Shown: positions 44,297 to 54,189, counted from the stretch's first letter. The stretch: DNA of 64,000 nucleotides from CAWIOX01 sp963837775 (GCA_963837775.1 CAWIOX010000007.1:1-64000); one strand, 5' to 3'. Program-made: numbers and translations. Notes: generated from the sequence alone by a model not told the origin.

Positions 44297-44754
44297 GGAT
44301 GGAGGTGGCGCAGCACCTGCTCCAGGGTTGCTGCATCGACCGCACCTTCCAGACGCAGGATCGCAGCGCTCACTCTGATTTCGATGATCCCCGGCTTTGG
44401 TGTAGCCAGCTTTGGTACAGGGACGTCCACGCGAGGCGACGGCGCGTGCACCGGGCGTTGCGCCAATGCGTTTCCCGAACGCGCAATACTTACGGCCAGA
44501 AATTCCGGTTGGGGAAGTTCTGTACCGACGCCGCCGGCAAGATGCGCACGCCGCCACTTGTGCAGCATGTTTGCATTGATGCCATTGTCCAGCGCGAGGC
44601 GGGCTACCGAAACGCCTGTCTCGCAGGCGGCGATCGCCAGCCGTTTCTTGAAATCGACGTTGTAATTGCGCCGACCCTTCCGGCTGCCTGTCTTTATGCT
44701 TGTGTTCAAAGTGGTCCCCACTACTATTTGGTGGGCACTACTTTGGCGTGTCAA
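44293..44754 (-). CDS. tnpA: IS66 accessory protein TnpA
   Basis: The protein has 153 residues. An N-terminal helix-turn-helix ('IAACETGVSVARLALDNGIN', then 'NMLHKWRR') of the IS3/IS66 OrfA type probably binds the element ends. It is translationally coupled to tnpB. The start lies 37 bp from the right IR. Confidence 0.9.
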   Translation of the reverse strand: MTRQSSAHQIVVGTTLNTSIKTGSRKGRRNYNVDFKKRLAIAACETGVSVARLALDNGINANMLHKWRRAHLAGGVGTELPQPEFLAVSIARSGNALAQRPVHAPSPRVDVPVPKLATPKPGIIEIRVSAAILRLEGAVDAATLEQVLRHLHP

Positions 44755-44835
44755 TGATCCGATGTACAGACGGCCTTGATGCGCCGCTTACACTTATCCG
44801 GCGTAGCCGTAAGCATTAATATTGCCTTTAACTAA

Positions 44836-45387
44836 TTAAAAGGTATGACTGATTTTTAAGATGGAAAAATTAACGCCATCATTCGGTTGTTTGATGCCGC
44901 CGTTCGAAAAATGCTGGAATTTAAAACCGATATCCCAATTATTTTTAAATACGTAACCGATACCGATATGGCTGCCGAATTGCGCGTTGCCTGACAGGAC
45001 ATGATCATTATTGTTATAGGTATCCGATAATAAATGAAGGCCGATTCCTGCTTCGGTATACAAGCCAATTTTACTGTCGTGTTGAAAACGAAATACAGGC
45101 GTGATGCCAACACTCGTTAAATTTCGATGGGCATCAGTACTTCCCATATAGTTTTGTTCGCGCCACTGCGCCAGGGTCAAATCCCAATATCCGCCAATAT
45201 GTGTGTCATTGCTTTGCCACCATTTTTCACTCCACATCCATTGTGCGCCAAGACGTAGCATTTGTGTTTTGTTGCCGCTTGCAAATTCCAGGGATGCTGA
45301 ATCGACCGCATGACTGTTGGCTTGCAAGCCAACAGTCATGCAGATGATGAGAGCAACTTTGCATTGGAATAACTTCAAAGTGCGCAT
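44836..45387 (-). CDS. pagL: PagL-type lipid A 3-O-deacylase
   Basis: The protein has 183 residues: a signal peptide (about 1-28) then an eight-strand beta-barrel. The catalytic block 'FKFQHFSNGGIKQPNDG' holds the His-Ser pair and Asn of PagL, and the chain ends in Phe (KISHTF) as outer-membrane proteins do. PagL removes the 3-O acyl chain of lipid A in the outer membrane and alters immune recognition and membrane properties. A strong GGAGG site precedes the ATG. It lies next to the IS cluster and is AT-richer than most neighbours, so horizontal origin is possible. Confidence 0.88.
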   Translation of the reverse strand: MRTLKLFQCKVALIICMTVGLQANSHAVDSASLEFASGNKTQMLRLGAQWMWSEKWWQSNDTHIGGYWDLTLAQWREQNYMGSTDAHRNLTSVGITPVFRFQHDSKIGLYTEAGIGLHLLSDTYNNNDHVLSGNAQFGSHIGIGYVFKNNWDIGFKFQHFSNGGIKQPNDGVNFSILKISHTF

Positions 45388-45747
45388 AACAACCTCCGTG
45401 TGTGAAGATAGGTACTTAATGCTACGGTTTACGGTGAACCCTTGAGCTTATTCAATAATTGCCGCAATCAGCCTGCGTTGTGACGTATTGGGCTATATCG
45501 CTTGAGCGTAGTCACAATAATTATTGCCTTCATTGTGCTACCGTTATTGATAGCATGAACATGACATCCAGCAATATTGTTTAAAATTTGTGGCGTGCAA
45601 TTCACTTGCATTCGTTTTTCTGAGGAACCGACACTGTTATCCAACATCATCACGGTGATCAGTAAAATTCAACAGGAGGCAATTTGTTGGATTTTTTGTA
45701 TGCGTTAAACATGCAATAGGCATGAAATTCTGCACAAGGAGTGTCAT
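45388..45747. other. Intergenic region between pagL and the dehydrogenase gene
   Basis: These 360 AT-rich bases hold the divergent promoters. I see no gene, repeat copy or clear terminator. The AAGGAG at its right end is the ribosome site of the dehydrogenase. Confidence 0.4.
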
Positions 45748-46668
45748 ATGGATTTGAATGCAAGGCTTCCCAAGCTCTCTTTCCTGGGCATAGGTTTGAT
45801 GGGCAAGCCTATGGCCAGCCGCTTGCTGCAGGCGGGATATAGCCTGACGGTCTGGAATCGCACCCGCAGCAAGGCGGAGGAATTGCTTGCCTTGGGCGCT
45901 CGGGTCACGGATACAGCAGCCGGGGCGGTGCAGGGTTCCGACATCATCATCACCATGCTGGAGGCAGGGCCGGTGGTGGCTGAGGTGATCGCTGCCGCTT
46001 TGCCCGGATTGAAGCAGGGTGCGCTGGTGATTGACATGAGCTCGACGCGGCAAGCGGAAGCCGAAGCGTTGAGTGCGCTGTTGTCCGGGCATGGCATCGG
46101 ATTCATTGATGCGCCGGTATCGGGCGGCGTGCTGGGGGCTGAGGCCGGCACGCTGGCGATCATGGCCGGGGGGAATTCCCATGACTTCGAGCGTGCGGCA
46201 GCCGTTTTGCGCAACATGGGGCGACCAACCCTGGTCGGAGCGGCCGGTTGCGGTCAGTTGGCGAAATTGTGCAATCAATTGATCGTCGGCGGCACGCTCG
46301 ACATCATTGCGGAGGCCTTGCTGCTGGCGCAGGCAGGCGGCGCCGATCCGGCTGCGGTACGCAACGCGATCCGTGGCGGCTTTGCCGAGAGTCGGCTGCT
46401 GGAAGTGCATGGACAACGCATGTTGGAGCGCAACTTTTTGCCGGGTGGACAAGTCAAAAGTCAGGCCAAAGATCTGGATAATGTATTGCTGGCGGCTGCG
46501 AATGCCGGCATCAGCCTGCCATTGACGATGCAGGTCAGCGAGCATTATCACAGCCTGCTTGCAATGCAGCCGTGCGCCGACCAATCGGCGATTGTGCTGG
46601 AGCTGGAGCGGCGCAATGCCGGTCACCGCTTGGGTTCCGGTGCAGATCGGCTGCCTGAGAACCTGTAG
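45748..46668 (+). CDS. Beta-hydroxyacid dehydrogenase (3-hydroxyisobutyrate / 2-hydroxy-3-oxopropionate reductase type)
   Basis: The protein has 306 residues. The N-terminal Rossmann motif is 'FLGIGLMGKPMASRLLQAGY', the substrate motif is 'FIDAPVSGGVLGAEAGTLAI', and the catalytic Lys is in 'GCGQLAKLCNQLIVGG'. These define the 3-HIBADH/GarR family, NAD(P)H enzymes acting on 3-hydroxy acids such as tartronate semialdehyde. The exact substrate is uncertain. The AAGGAG site is eight bases upstream. It precedes an ABC gene by 62 bases. Confidence 0.9.
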   Translation: MDLNARLPKLSFLGIGLMGKPMASRLLQAGYSLTVWNRTRSKAEELLALGARVTDTAAGAVQGSDIIITMLEAGPVVAEVIAAALPGLKQGALVIDMSSTRQAEAEALSALLSGHGIGFIDAPVSGGVLGAEAGTLAIMAGGNSHDFERAAAVLRNMGRPTLVGAAGCGQLAKLCNQLIVGGTLDIIAEALLLAQAGGADPAAVRNAIRGGFAESRLLEVHGQRMLERNFLPGGQVKSQAKDLDNVLLAAANAGISLPLTMQVSEHYHSLLAMQPCADQSAIVLELERRNAGHRLGSGADRLPENL

Positions 46669-46730
46669 CACTTACGAAAAATCGGCTGGGCGAAACTGCA
46701 CGCTTCGCTGGCCATCACGACAGACAATTT

Positions 46731-48548
46731 ATGCATATTCAATATTCCGGACGTACCGATTGGCATGCGGTGTGGCAGCTGATCAAGCCTTACTGGCGTT
46801 CCGACGAGAAGTGGCGCGGGCGTGCCTTGCTGTTGTCGGTGGTGGTTCTGGCATTGGCCATGGTCTATCTGAACGTGCTGTTCAACGACTGGAACCGCGA
46901 TTTTTATAATGCGCTGGAGAAAAAGGATTTCGTCGCATTCAAGGCGCAGTTATGGCGCTTTTCGTATCTTGCCTTTATTTTTATCGCGGTCGCGATTTAC
47001 AAGATTTACCTGACGCAGGCGCTGGAAATGCGCTGGCGGGCGTGGCTGACCGGGCAGTACATGGGGCAATGGCTGGCGCATCAGGCGTATTACCGGATCG
47101 AGCAGACGCACAGCGCCGACAATCCCGATCAGCGTATCGCCGAGGATTTGAGCTCGCTGACCAGCGGTTCCCTTTCCTTGTCGCTCGGCCTGTTGTCGAG
47201 CACGGTGACGCTGGTGTCGTTCATCGGCATCCTGTGGTCGGTCAGCGGGCCGCTGTCGTTCGCCTTCAATGGGCAAAACTTCACGCTGCCGGGCTATATG
47301 GTGTGGTTTGCGGTCGCTTATGCATTGATCGGCTCCGGCGTGGTGTGGTGGATCGGGCGTCCGCTGGTGCAGCAGAACTTCAACCAGCAGCATTTCGAGG
47401 CCGATTTCCGCTTCGGCCTGATCCGCGTGCGCGAGCATGCGGAAGCGATTGCGCTGTATCGCGGCGAGCAGCAGGAGCATCGGCAGCTCAGCGGACGTTT
47501 CGACAAAATACGCGACAACTGGTGGGCGATCATGACGACCACCAAGCGCCTGAACGTCGCATCCACTTTTTATGCGCAGTTCGCGATTATTTTCCCGATG
47601 CTGGTCGGTGCGCCGCGCTATTTTTCCGGCGCGATCACGCTGGGCGGTCTGATGCAGGTCAGTTCCGCGTTCGGCCAGGTGCAGGACGCGCTGTCCTGGT
47701 TCATCAATGCGTTCACTTCACTGGCGGGCTGGAAAGCCAGCGTCAACCGCTTGGCCGGATTCCATGCGGCAGTCAGCGCGGCCGGAACGCTGGAGGCCGG
47801 GATCTCCGTTGCGCGTCAAGACGTGAACGTGCTGTTGCTCGAGGATCTGATGTTGCAGCTGCCGGGCGGCCCGTTCCTGACCACTGCCCTCGATGCCAGC
47901 ATTCATGTCGGGCAGCGGATTCTGGTTGCCGGGCCTTCGGGCTGCGGCAAATCGACGCTGTTTCGCGCAATTGCCGGCATCTGGCCGTACGGTTCCGGCG
48001 CGATCGTGATTCCGGATCAGGCCAGCCTGCTGTTCTTGCCGCAAAAGAGCTATCTGCCGATCGGCAGCCTGCGGGCAGCGATTGCCTATCCGGCGGCGGC
48101 AGCAGCGTATCCGGATGCCAGCATCCAGCATTATTTGCGCTTGTGCCGATTGCCGCATCTGGCGGGGCGGCTGGATGAGGAAGACAACTGGAGCCAGCGT
48201 TTGTCGCCCGGCGAGCAGCAGCGCGTGGCATTCGTGCGGGTGCTGTTGACCCGCCCGCAGCTGCTGTTCCTGGACGAGGCCAGCAGCGCGCTGGATGCGG
48301 AAACCGAAGAGGCGCTGTATTCGCTGATCGTGAAAGAGTTGCCCGAGGCGGCCATCATCAGCATCGCGCATCGCGATGTTGTTGCGAAATACCATCAGTT
48401 GCGCTGGCAATTTGTGGCGGAAACGGCGCCGGCGCATGAAATCGGTGGTGCACCTGTGCAGGATTGCTATAAAATTCAGCAGTCTTCACTGCCCGAATAC
48501 GTTGTCCCGCACGCAGACTCGGCCGATCTGAGTCTGTCTTCCGCATAA
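46731..48548 (+). CDS. SbmA/BacA-like ABC transporter with fused ATPase
   Basis: The protein has 605 residues. An N-terminal ABC_membrane_2 domain of six helices (about 20-340; 'FYNALEKKDFVAFKAQLWRF', in the peroxisomal ABCD/YddA style) is followed by an ATPase: Walker A 'VAGPSGCGKSTLFRAI', signature 'LSPGEQQRVAFVR', Walker B 'LLFLDEASSALD'. Relatives include YddA and BclA, which can import peptides or handle fatty acids and vitamins. The substrate is unknown. DUF3047 follows after 23 bases and may be co-transcribed. Confidence 0.9.
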   Translation: MHIQYSGRTDWHAVWQLIKPYWRSDEKWRGRALLLSVVVLALAMVYLNVLFNDWNRDFYNALEKKDFVAFKAQLWRFSYLAFIFIAVAIYKIYLTQALEMRWRAWLTGQYMGQWLAHQAYYRIEQTHSADNPDQRIAEDLSSLTSGSLSLSLGLLSSTVTLVSFIGILWSVSGPLSFAFNGQNFTLPGYMVWFAVAYALIGSGVVWWIGRPLVQQNFNQQHFEADFRFGLIRVREHAEAIALYRGEQQEHRQLSGRFDKIRDNWWAIMTTTKRLNVASTFYAQFAIIFPMLVGAPRYFSGAITLGGLMQVSSAFGQVQDALSWFINAFTSLAGWKASVNRLAGFHAAVSAAGTLEAGISVARQDVNVLLLEDLMLQLPGGPFLTTALDASIHVGQRILVAGPSGCGKSTLFRAIAGIWPYGSGAIVIPDQASLLFLPQKSYLPIGSLRAAIAYPAAAAAYPDASIQHYLRLCRLPHLAGRLDEEDNWSQRLSPGEQQRVAFVRVLLTRPQLLFLDEASSALDAETEEALYSLIVKELPEAAIISIAHRDVVAKYHQLRWQFVAETAPAHEIGGAPVQDCYKIQQSSLPEYVVPHADSADLSLSSA

Positions 48549-48571
48549 CCCTGCTGGCGCTGTCTTGATAT

Positions 48572-49351
48572 ATGAATCGCTTGTTTTTAATGGTCGCGCT
48601 GCTGCTGGCACTCGCTGGATGCGTGCACTTGCCCGCGGCACAAACACCGGCCGCGCAGTCTGCGACGCAGGGGCCGGATAACAAGCTGGTACTCTTTTCC
48701 AGCGGCGAAGCCGAGCGCTTGCCGCAAGGTTGGTCGCCCTGGCTGATTACGCGCGCCAAAAAGCCGACCCAATATTGGCTGGAAAGCGAGTCGGGCCGTA
48801 CCGTGCTGCACGCGCGGGCCGAGGCGGCGGCATCCGGCCTGATGCAGGAACTCAATGTCGAGCCGGCGCAACTGTCGCAGCTGGACTGGCACTGGAAGAT
48901 CAAGAGCCTGATCGACAACGCCGATAATTATCAGCGCGCGACCGAGGATTCGCCGGTGCGCATCGTGCTGGCATTCGACGGCGACAAGGATGCGCTGCCG
49001 TTCGCCGATCAGATGATGTTCGAGACCGGCAAGCTGATCTCCGGCCGCGACATCCCTTATGCGACCCTGATGTATATCTGGGAAAACAAGGCGCCGGTCG
49101 GCACGGTGATCAGCAATAGCCGCAGCGGGCGGATCAAGATGGTGGTTGCTGCCAGCGGCAGCGCCGGCATCGGCCAGTGGCGGCATTTCTCGCGCAACAT
49201 CGCGGACGATTTCCAGGCGGCATTTGGCGAAAAGCCGGGCCGGCTGATCGGTGTCGGCGTGATGACCGATACCGACAATACCGGCGAAAGCGTGGAAGCC
49301 TGGTATGGCGATATCCGGCTCAAGCAGGAGCCGAGAATCGCTTCGAAATAA
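48572..49351 (+). CDS. DUF3047 lipoprotein
   Basis: The protein has 259 residues. The lipobox LALAGC places Cys at residue 17, so it is lipid-anchored in the envelope. The 'LSQLDWHWKIKSLIDNAD' and 'YIWENKAPVGTVISNSRS' blocks match DUF3047, a beta-jelly-roll family of unknown function. It follows the ABC transporter closely. A dispersed element lies 40 bp after the stop. Confidence 0.87.
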   Translation: MNRLFLMVALLLALAGCVHLPAAQTPAAQSATQGPDNKLVLFSSGEAERLPQGWSPWLITRAKKPTQYWLESESGRTVLHARAEAAASGLMQELNVEPAQLSQLDWHWKIKSLIDNADNYQRATEDSPVRIVLAFDGDKDALPFADQMMFETGKLISGRDIPYATLMYIWENKAPVGTVISNSRSGRIKMVVAASGSAGIGQWRHFSRNIADDFQAAFGEKPGRLIGVGVMTDTDNTGESVEAWYGDIRLKQEPRIASK

Positions 49352-49390
49352 TGCCGGAGCGGCTATTTCTTTCTAAAACATTCGACTTTA

Positions 49391-49467
49391 TCGGGAGTAT
49401 ATGCATAAACATGCACTCTCCCGCACGTGTTTGCTGGAGCTTTAAATATACTGTGCCCAGTATATTT
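49391..49467 (+). repeat. Dispersed intergenic structured element, copy A
   Basis: This copy has a GGGAGTAT box, a TGCAT/ATGCA stem, the CCGCACG core 28 bp after the box, a CTCC/GGAG pair around the core, ATAC 27 bp later and a perfect terminal hairpin AAATATACT/AGTATATTT with loop GTGCCC. It sits between convergent DUF3047 and M20 genes, in sense orientation after DUF3047. Confidence 0.8.
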
Positions 49468-49474
49468 CAGGCCA

Positions 49475-50668
49475 TCAAGCCTGCTTCAGACAGGCTTCGG
49501 CCAGCCTGACCCAGTAAGTCGCGCCCAGCGGCAGCAAGTCATCGTTGAAATCATAACTCGGGTTGTGCAGGTTGCATGGCCCCAGCCCGTGCCCGTGGTC
49601 GCGGTGGTCGCCCTCGCCATTGCCGATGAACACGTAACAGCCGGGCTTTTGCAGCAGCATGAAGGCGAAATCTTCGGCGCCCATGGTCGGTTCGGTCTGG
49701 GCGCTGACGCGTTCAGCGCCGACGATCGCGCGCATCACCTCGACCGCGAGCGCGGTTTCCTGCGCGTGATTGATCAGCGGCGGGTAGTTGCGCTTGAAGC
49801 GGAATTGAACCTGCGCGCCAAATGCGGCCGCAGTATGGCGGGCGATGTCGTGCATCCTTTGCTCGATCAGGTCCAGCACCTCGAGGCTGAAGGTGCGCAC
49901 CGTGCCGATCAGCGTCGCGTCGTCGGGAATCACATTGGTGGCGCTGCCGGCGTGGATTTGCGTGATCGACAACACCGCCGCGTCGATCGGATTCTTGTTG
50001 CGCGAGACAATGGTTTGCCAGCTTTGCGCGATTTGCACCGCGACCATCACCGGATCGATGCCCTTGTCCGGCTGCGCGGCGTGGCCGCCCTTGCCGCTGA
50101 CGATCACCTCAAATTCATTGCTGGAAGCCATCATCGGCCCCGGCGTCACGCCAAACGTGCCGAGCGCCATGCCCGGCCAGTTATGCATCCCATACACCGC
50201 ATCCATCGGGCACTGGGTGAACAGGCCGTCTTCCATCATCTGCCGGGCGCCGCCGCCGCCTTCTTCGGCCGGCTGGAAAATCAGGTACACGGTGCCGTCG
50301 AAATTGCGCTGTTGCGCCAGATATTGGGCGGCGCCGAGCAGCATCGCCACATGGCCGTCGTGGCCGCAGGCGTGCATCTTGCCGTCATGCGTGGAGCGGT
50401 GCGCAAAGGTATTGGTTTCCTGCATCGGCAGCGCATCCATGTCGGCGCGCAGGCCGATCGCGCGCGCACTGCTGCCGTTCTTGATGATGCCGACCACACC
50501 GGTCACGCCCAGCCCGCGCAGAATCGGGATGCCCCATTCGGTGAGCTTGGCGGCGATGACGTCGGCGGTGCGTTGTTCCTGATAGCACAGCTCAGGATGG
50601 GCATGGATATCGCGGCGGATTTGTCGTAGTTCCGGCTGGAACTGTTCGATCGGGGTAATCAACTGCAT
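49475..50668 (-). CDS. M20-family amidohydrolase (hippurate hydrolase / N-acyl amino acid deacylase type)
   Basis: The protein has 397 residues from the ATG at 50668, behind a GGAG site; an upstream TTG adds only four residues. The metal motif 'MHACGHDGHVAMLLG' and 'EEGGGGARQMMEDGLF' are those of IAA-amino-acid hydrolase-like M20D peptidases, which remove acyl groups from amino acids in the cytoplasm. The sequence is intact and of typical length. It converges on DUF3047 and diverges from the molybdopterin gene. Confidence 0.9.
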   Translation of the reverse strand: MQLITPIEQFQPELRQIRRDIHAHPELCYQEQRTADVIAAKLTEWGIPILRGLGVTGVVGIIKNGSSARAIGLRADMDALPMQETNTFAHRSTHDGKMHACGHDGHVAMLLGAAQYLAQQRNFDGTVYLIFQPAEEGGGGARQMMEDGLFTQCPMDAVYGMHNWPGMALGTFGVTPGPMMASSNEFEVIVSGKGGHAAQPDKGIDPVMVAVQIAQSWQTIVSRNKNPIDAAVLSITQIHAGSATNVIPDDATLIGTVRTFSLEVLDLIEQRMHDIARHTAAAFGAQVQFRFKRNYPPLINHAQETALAVEVMRAIVGAERVSAQTEPTMGAEDFAFMLLQKPGCYVFIGNGEGDHRDHGHGLGPCNLHNPSYDFNDDLLPLGATYWVRLAEACLKQA

Positions 50669-50849
50669 GCTTATCTCCAAATTATGTAAGCGCCCGGCAG
50701 GCGAATACAGTCAAGCGCAGCTTGGGCTGTTTCGCGCGGAGCGGCATCAGGTGCCCATCTTACCCCCGCATCCTGAAACTGTGGAAGTGTGAAAGGTGCG
50801 CGCAGATGGATTACAGTAGAGGGCCGAATGCATTTATCTGGAATTTGAC

Positions 50850-52935
50850 ATGACGACCTCCATTGTCCGCGCCACCTGCCCGCACGACTGCCCCGATACC
50901 TGCGCGATGCTGGTCACCGTCAAGGATGGCGTGGCCACCGAAGTGCGCGGCGATCCCGAGCATCCGACCACCGCCGGCGTGCTGTGCACCAAAGTGTCGC
51001 GCTATACCGAGCGCACTTATCACAAGGACCGGCTGCTGACGCCGATGAAGCGCATCGGCAAGAAAGGCGACGGCCAGTTCGCGCCGATCAGCTGGGATCA
51101 GGCGCTCGACACCATCGCGACCCGGCTGCAGGCAATCGTTGCGCCGGGCGGGGATGCGGCGCAGGCGATCCTGCCCTACAGCTATGCGGGCACCATGGGC
51201 CTGGTGCAGGGCGAATCGATGGCGATGCGCTTCTTCAATAAACTCGGCGCATCCTTGCTGGATCGCACCATCTGCGCCACCGCCGGCGGCGTCGGCTATA
51301 AGTACACGGTCGGCGCGCGCATCGGCACCGATGTCGAGCAGTTCCAGCATGCGAAACTGATCCTGATCTGGGGCGGCAACCCGATTGCGTCGAATCTGCA
51401 TTTCTGGATGCGGGCGCAAGAAGCCAAGCGCAACGGTGCGAAACTGATCGCGATCGATCCCTACCGCTCGCTGACGGCGGAAAAATGCCAGCAGCATATC
51501 GCCTTGCTGCCCGGCACCGACGCCGCACTGGCGCTCGGGATGATGCATGTGCTGATCGCTGAAAACCTGATCGACCAGGACTATATCGAGCGCCATACGC
51601 TGGGTTTTGCACAATTGAAGGAAAGGGCCGCAGAATGGACGCCGCAGCGCACTGCCGACACCTGCGGCCTGACGGTCGACGAGGTGCTGCAACTGGCGCG
51701 CGACTACGGCGCGACTGCCCGGCGCGGCGAGGCGGTCGCGATACGGCTGAATTATGGCGTGCAGCGGGTGCACGGCGGCGGCATGGCGGTGCGCAACATC
51801 GCCTGCCTGCCGGCGCTGGTCGGCGCCTGGCGCCAGCCGGCCGGCGGCATCCTGCTGTCTTCGTCCGATTCGTTTGCCAAGGACATGCAGGCCTTGCAGC
51901 GCCCCGACCTGTTGCAGGGGCGCGCGCCGCGCACCATCAACATGAGCACGATAGGCGATGACCTGCTGCGCGAATCGTCGGCCGAATTCGGCCCGAAGAT
52001 CGCCGCGCTGATCGTGTATAACGCCAATCCGGTCGCGGTCGCGCCCGAGTCCGGCAAAGGTGGCGCAGGGCTTTGCGCGCGAGGACTTGTTTACCGTGGT
52101 GCTCGAGCATTTCCAGACCGATACCGCCGATTACGCCGACATCCTGCTGCCGGCCACCACGCAACTGGAGCATCTCGACATCCATTCGACCTATGGCCAT
52201 CTGTACATGATGGCGAATAATCCGGCGATTGCGCCGCTGGGGCAGGCCAAGTCGAACACCGAGATCTTCCGTTTGCTGGCGGCGCGCATGGGCATGGATG
52301 AGCCCTGCTTCAAGGACAGCGACGACGCGATTGCGGCCCAGGCCTTCAGGCCGGACGATGCGCGCAGCGGGCAGCTCGACTGGCAGCAGCTGAAGCAAAA
52401 AGGCTGGCAAAAACTGGTGATGCCGGATGCGCCTTTCATGCACGGCGGTTTCCCGACGCCGTCGGGCAAGTGCGAGTTTTACTCGGCCAGCATGGCGGCC
52501 GACGGGCTGGACCCGTTGCCGGCCTATATCGCGCCGCATGAATCGGTGGCCAGCAATCCGGCGCTGGGCGCACGCTATCCGCTGGCGATGATTTCGCCGC
52601 CGGCCCGCAATTTCCTGAATTCGACGTTCGTCAACGTGCAAAGCCTGCGTGCGACCGAAGGCGAGCCGCATCTCGACATGCATCCGGACGATGCGGCGGC
52701 GCGCGGCATCGTGGCGGGCGACCGGGTGCGGATTTTCAATGATCGCGGTTCCTACGTTTCGCTGCTGCGCATCACGACCAAGGCGCGTCCCGGCTTGGTG
52801 GTCGGGCTGTCGATCTGGTGGAAAAAACTGGCGTCGGACGGCAAGAATGCGAACGAGGTGACCAGCCAGCGACTGACCGACATGGGGCGGGCGCCGACCT
52901 TCTATGACGTGCTGGTACAGGTCGAGAAAGCATGA
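50850..52935 (+). CDS. Molybdopterin oxidoreductase, BisC/formate dehydrogenase-like (frameshift)
   Basis: It is about 695 residues across two frames. The N-terminus has four cysteines (10, 14, 18, 46; 'CPHDCPDTC', 'GVLCTK') for a 4Fe-4S cluster. The molybdopterin domain ('LIWGGNPIASNLHFWM', 'YADILLPATTQLEHLDIH') and the MopB C-terminal domain ('PPARNFLNSTFVNVQSLR') follow. One frame change at about 52055 lies in an AAA run (GGCAAAGGTGGCG), where one extra A restores the frame. The substrate is unknown; it is a cytoplasmic-type enzyme with no Tat signal. The stop overlaps the next start. Confidence 0.87.
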
Positions 52936-53990
52936 AAAGGCGTTTGCAGGGCGCACTGATCATGGCCGCTGCGGCGCTGATCGCCGGCTGTGCCAACCTG
53001 GCGTATTACGCGCAGGCTGCCAACGGCCAGTTTGCGCTGCTGGCGGCCGCCAGGCCGATCGAGCTATGGCTGGCCGATCCGGCCACCGATACCAGCTTGA
53101 AAGACCGGCTGGCGAAGGCGCAGGCGATGCGCCGCTTCGCGGTGCGTGAACTGGCGCTGCCGGACAATGCCAGCTACCGCAACTACGCCGATGTGAAGCG
53201 GCCATTCGTGCTGTGGAACATCGTCGCCGCGCCAGCCCTGTCGATGGAGCCCAGGCAATGGTGCTTCCCGGTCGCCGGCTGTGTCAGCTATCGCGGCTAT
53301 TACAGCAAGGAAGCGGCGCAAGCCTATGCGGCAGAACTGCGCGCCGAGGGCAATGATGTGCAAGTGGCAGGCGTGCCCGCCTATTCGACGCTGGGCTGGT
53401 TCAACGATCCTGTCATCTCTACCTTCATCCATTATCCGGATGGCGAACTGGCGCGCCTGATCTTTCACGAACTGGCGCATCAGGTGGTCTACGCCCCCGG
53501 GGATAGCGAGTTCAATGAATCGTTCGCGACCGCGGTGGAAGAGGCCGGCGTGCAGCGCTGGCTGGCGGTGCACGGCGATGACGCGATGCGCACCAAATAT
53601 GCGGCGTACCAAACGCGCAGAAGCGATTTCCATGCGTTGCTGCTGAAACATCGCCAGGCACTGGAGAGCAATTATGCGAGCGCTGCCGGCGATGCGGAAA
53701 AATACCGGCAGAAAGCGCGCATTTTCCAGTCGCTGCAGGACGAATATCAGACCTTGAAGCTGGCTTGGGGCGGTTATGCCGGCTACGACCGCTGGTTTGC
53801 CGAACCCCTGTCCAATGCGCACCTGGCCGCAGTGGCGACCTATCAGGATCTGGTGCCGGGTTTCCGCGCATTGCTGGCGCATGAACACAGTTTTGGCCGG
53901 TTTTATGCGGCGGTAGCGGCGTTGGCCAAACTGGATAAAGCTGAACGTCAACGCAGAGTGCGCGGCTTTGCGCAAAATCAATTTTCCTGA
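52932..53990 (+). CDS. Predicted lipoprotein aminopeptidase (COG4324 type)
   Basis: The protein has 352 residues. A signal with lipobox LIAGC places the Cys at residue 20. The zinc motif 'FHELAHQVVYAPGDSEFNES' (HExxH, with Glu downstream) marks the COG4324 predicted aminopeptidase family, anchored in the envelope. Its ATG overlaps the molybdopterin gene's stop (ATGA). Peptide substrates are not known. Confidence 0.87.
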   Translation: MKRRLQGALIMAAAALIAGCANLAYYAQAANGQFALLAAARPIELWLADPATDTSLKDRLAKAQAMRRFAVRELALPDNASYRNYADVKRPFVLWNIVAAPALSMEPRQWCFPVAGCVSYRGYYSKEAAQAYAAELRAEGNDVQVAGVPAYSTLGWFNDPVISTFIHYPDGELARLIFHELAHQVVYAPGDSEFNESFATAVEEAGVQRWLAVHGDDAMRTKYAAYQTRRSDFHALLLKHRQALESNYASAAGDAEKYRQKARIFQSLQDEYQTLKLAWGGYAGYDRWFAEPLSNAHLAAVATYQDLVPGFRALLAHEHSFGRFYAAVAALAKLDKAERQRRVRGFAQNQFS

Positions 53991-54189
53991 TGCTGGCCTG
54001 AGCAATGTGCTGTTTTTGATGTAATTTCATTGCATGAAAGTACTACTATGAACAGTAGAGGCAAGGCTCAGGTCGCGTGCAAAACGCTTGCATAGTGGGA
54101 CGGTGCCGGATAAGATGAAGCCCTAAAAAAGAAACGACCGTGCTATTTTTATGCGGACACCCTACTTATACAGAGACAAGAGGCGGAGC

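Larger units (their letters stand above)
42303..44791 (-). mobile_element. IS66-family insertion sequence, complete
   Basis: The 2,489-bp element has imperfect terminal inverted repeats: GTAAGCGACGCGCGAAGG at the left (42303 on) and GTAAGCGGCGCATCAAGG read inward from 44791. They remain alignable for about 45 bp. It encodes TnpA, TnpB and TnpC on the minus strand, all intact. The 8-bp flanks (GCGTCGTG and ACTTATCC) do not match, so no target duplication remains. Confidence 0.9.

Noticed and set aside
49427..50629. 400-codon plus-strand frame opposite the M20 gene
   Set aside because: The minus strand has the full M20 metal motif and a ribosome site; the plus frame shows no family pattern.
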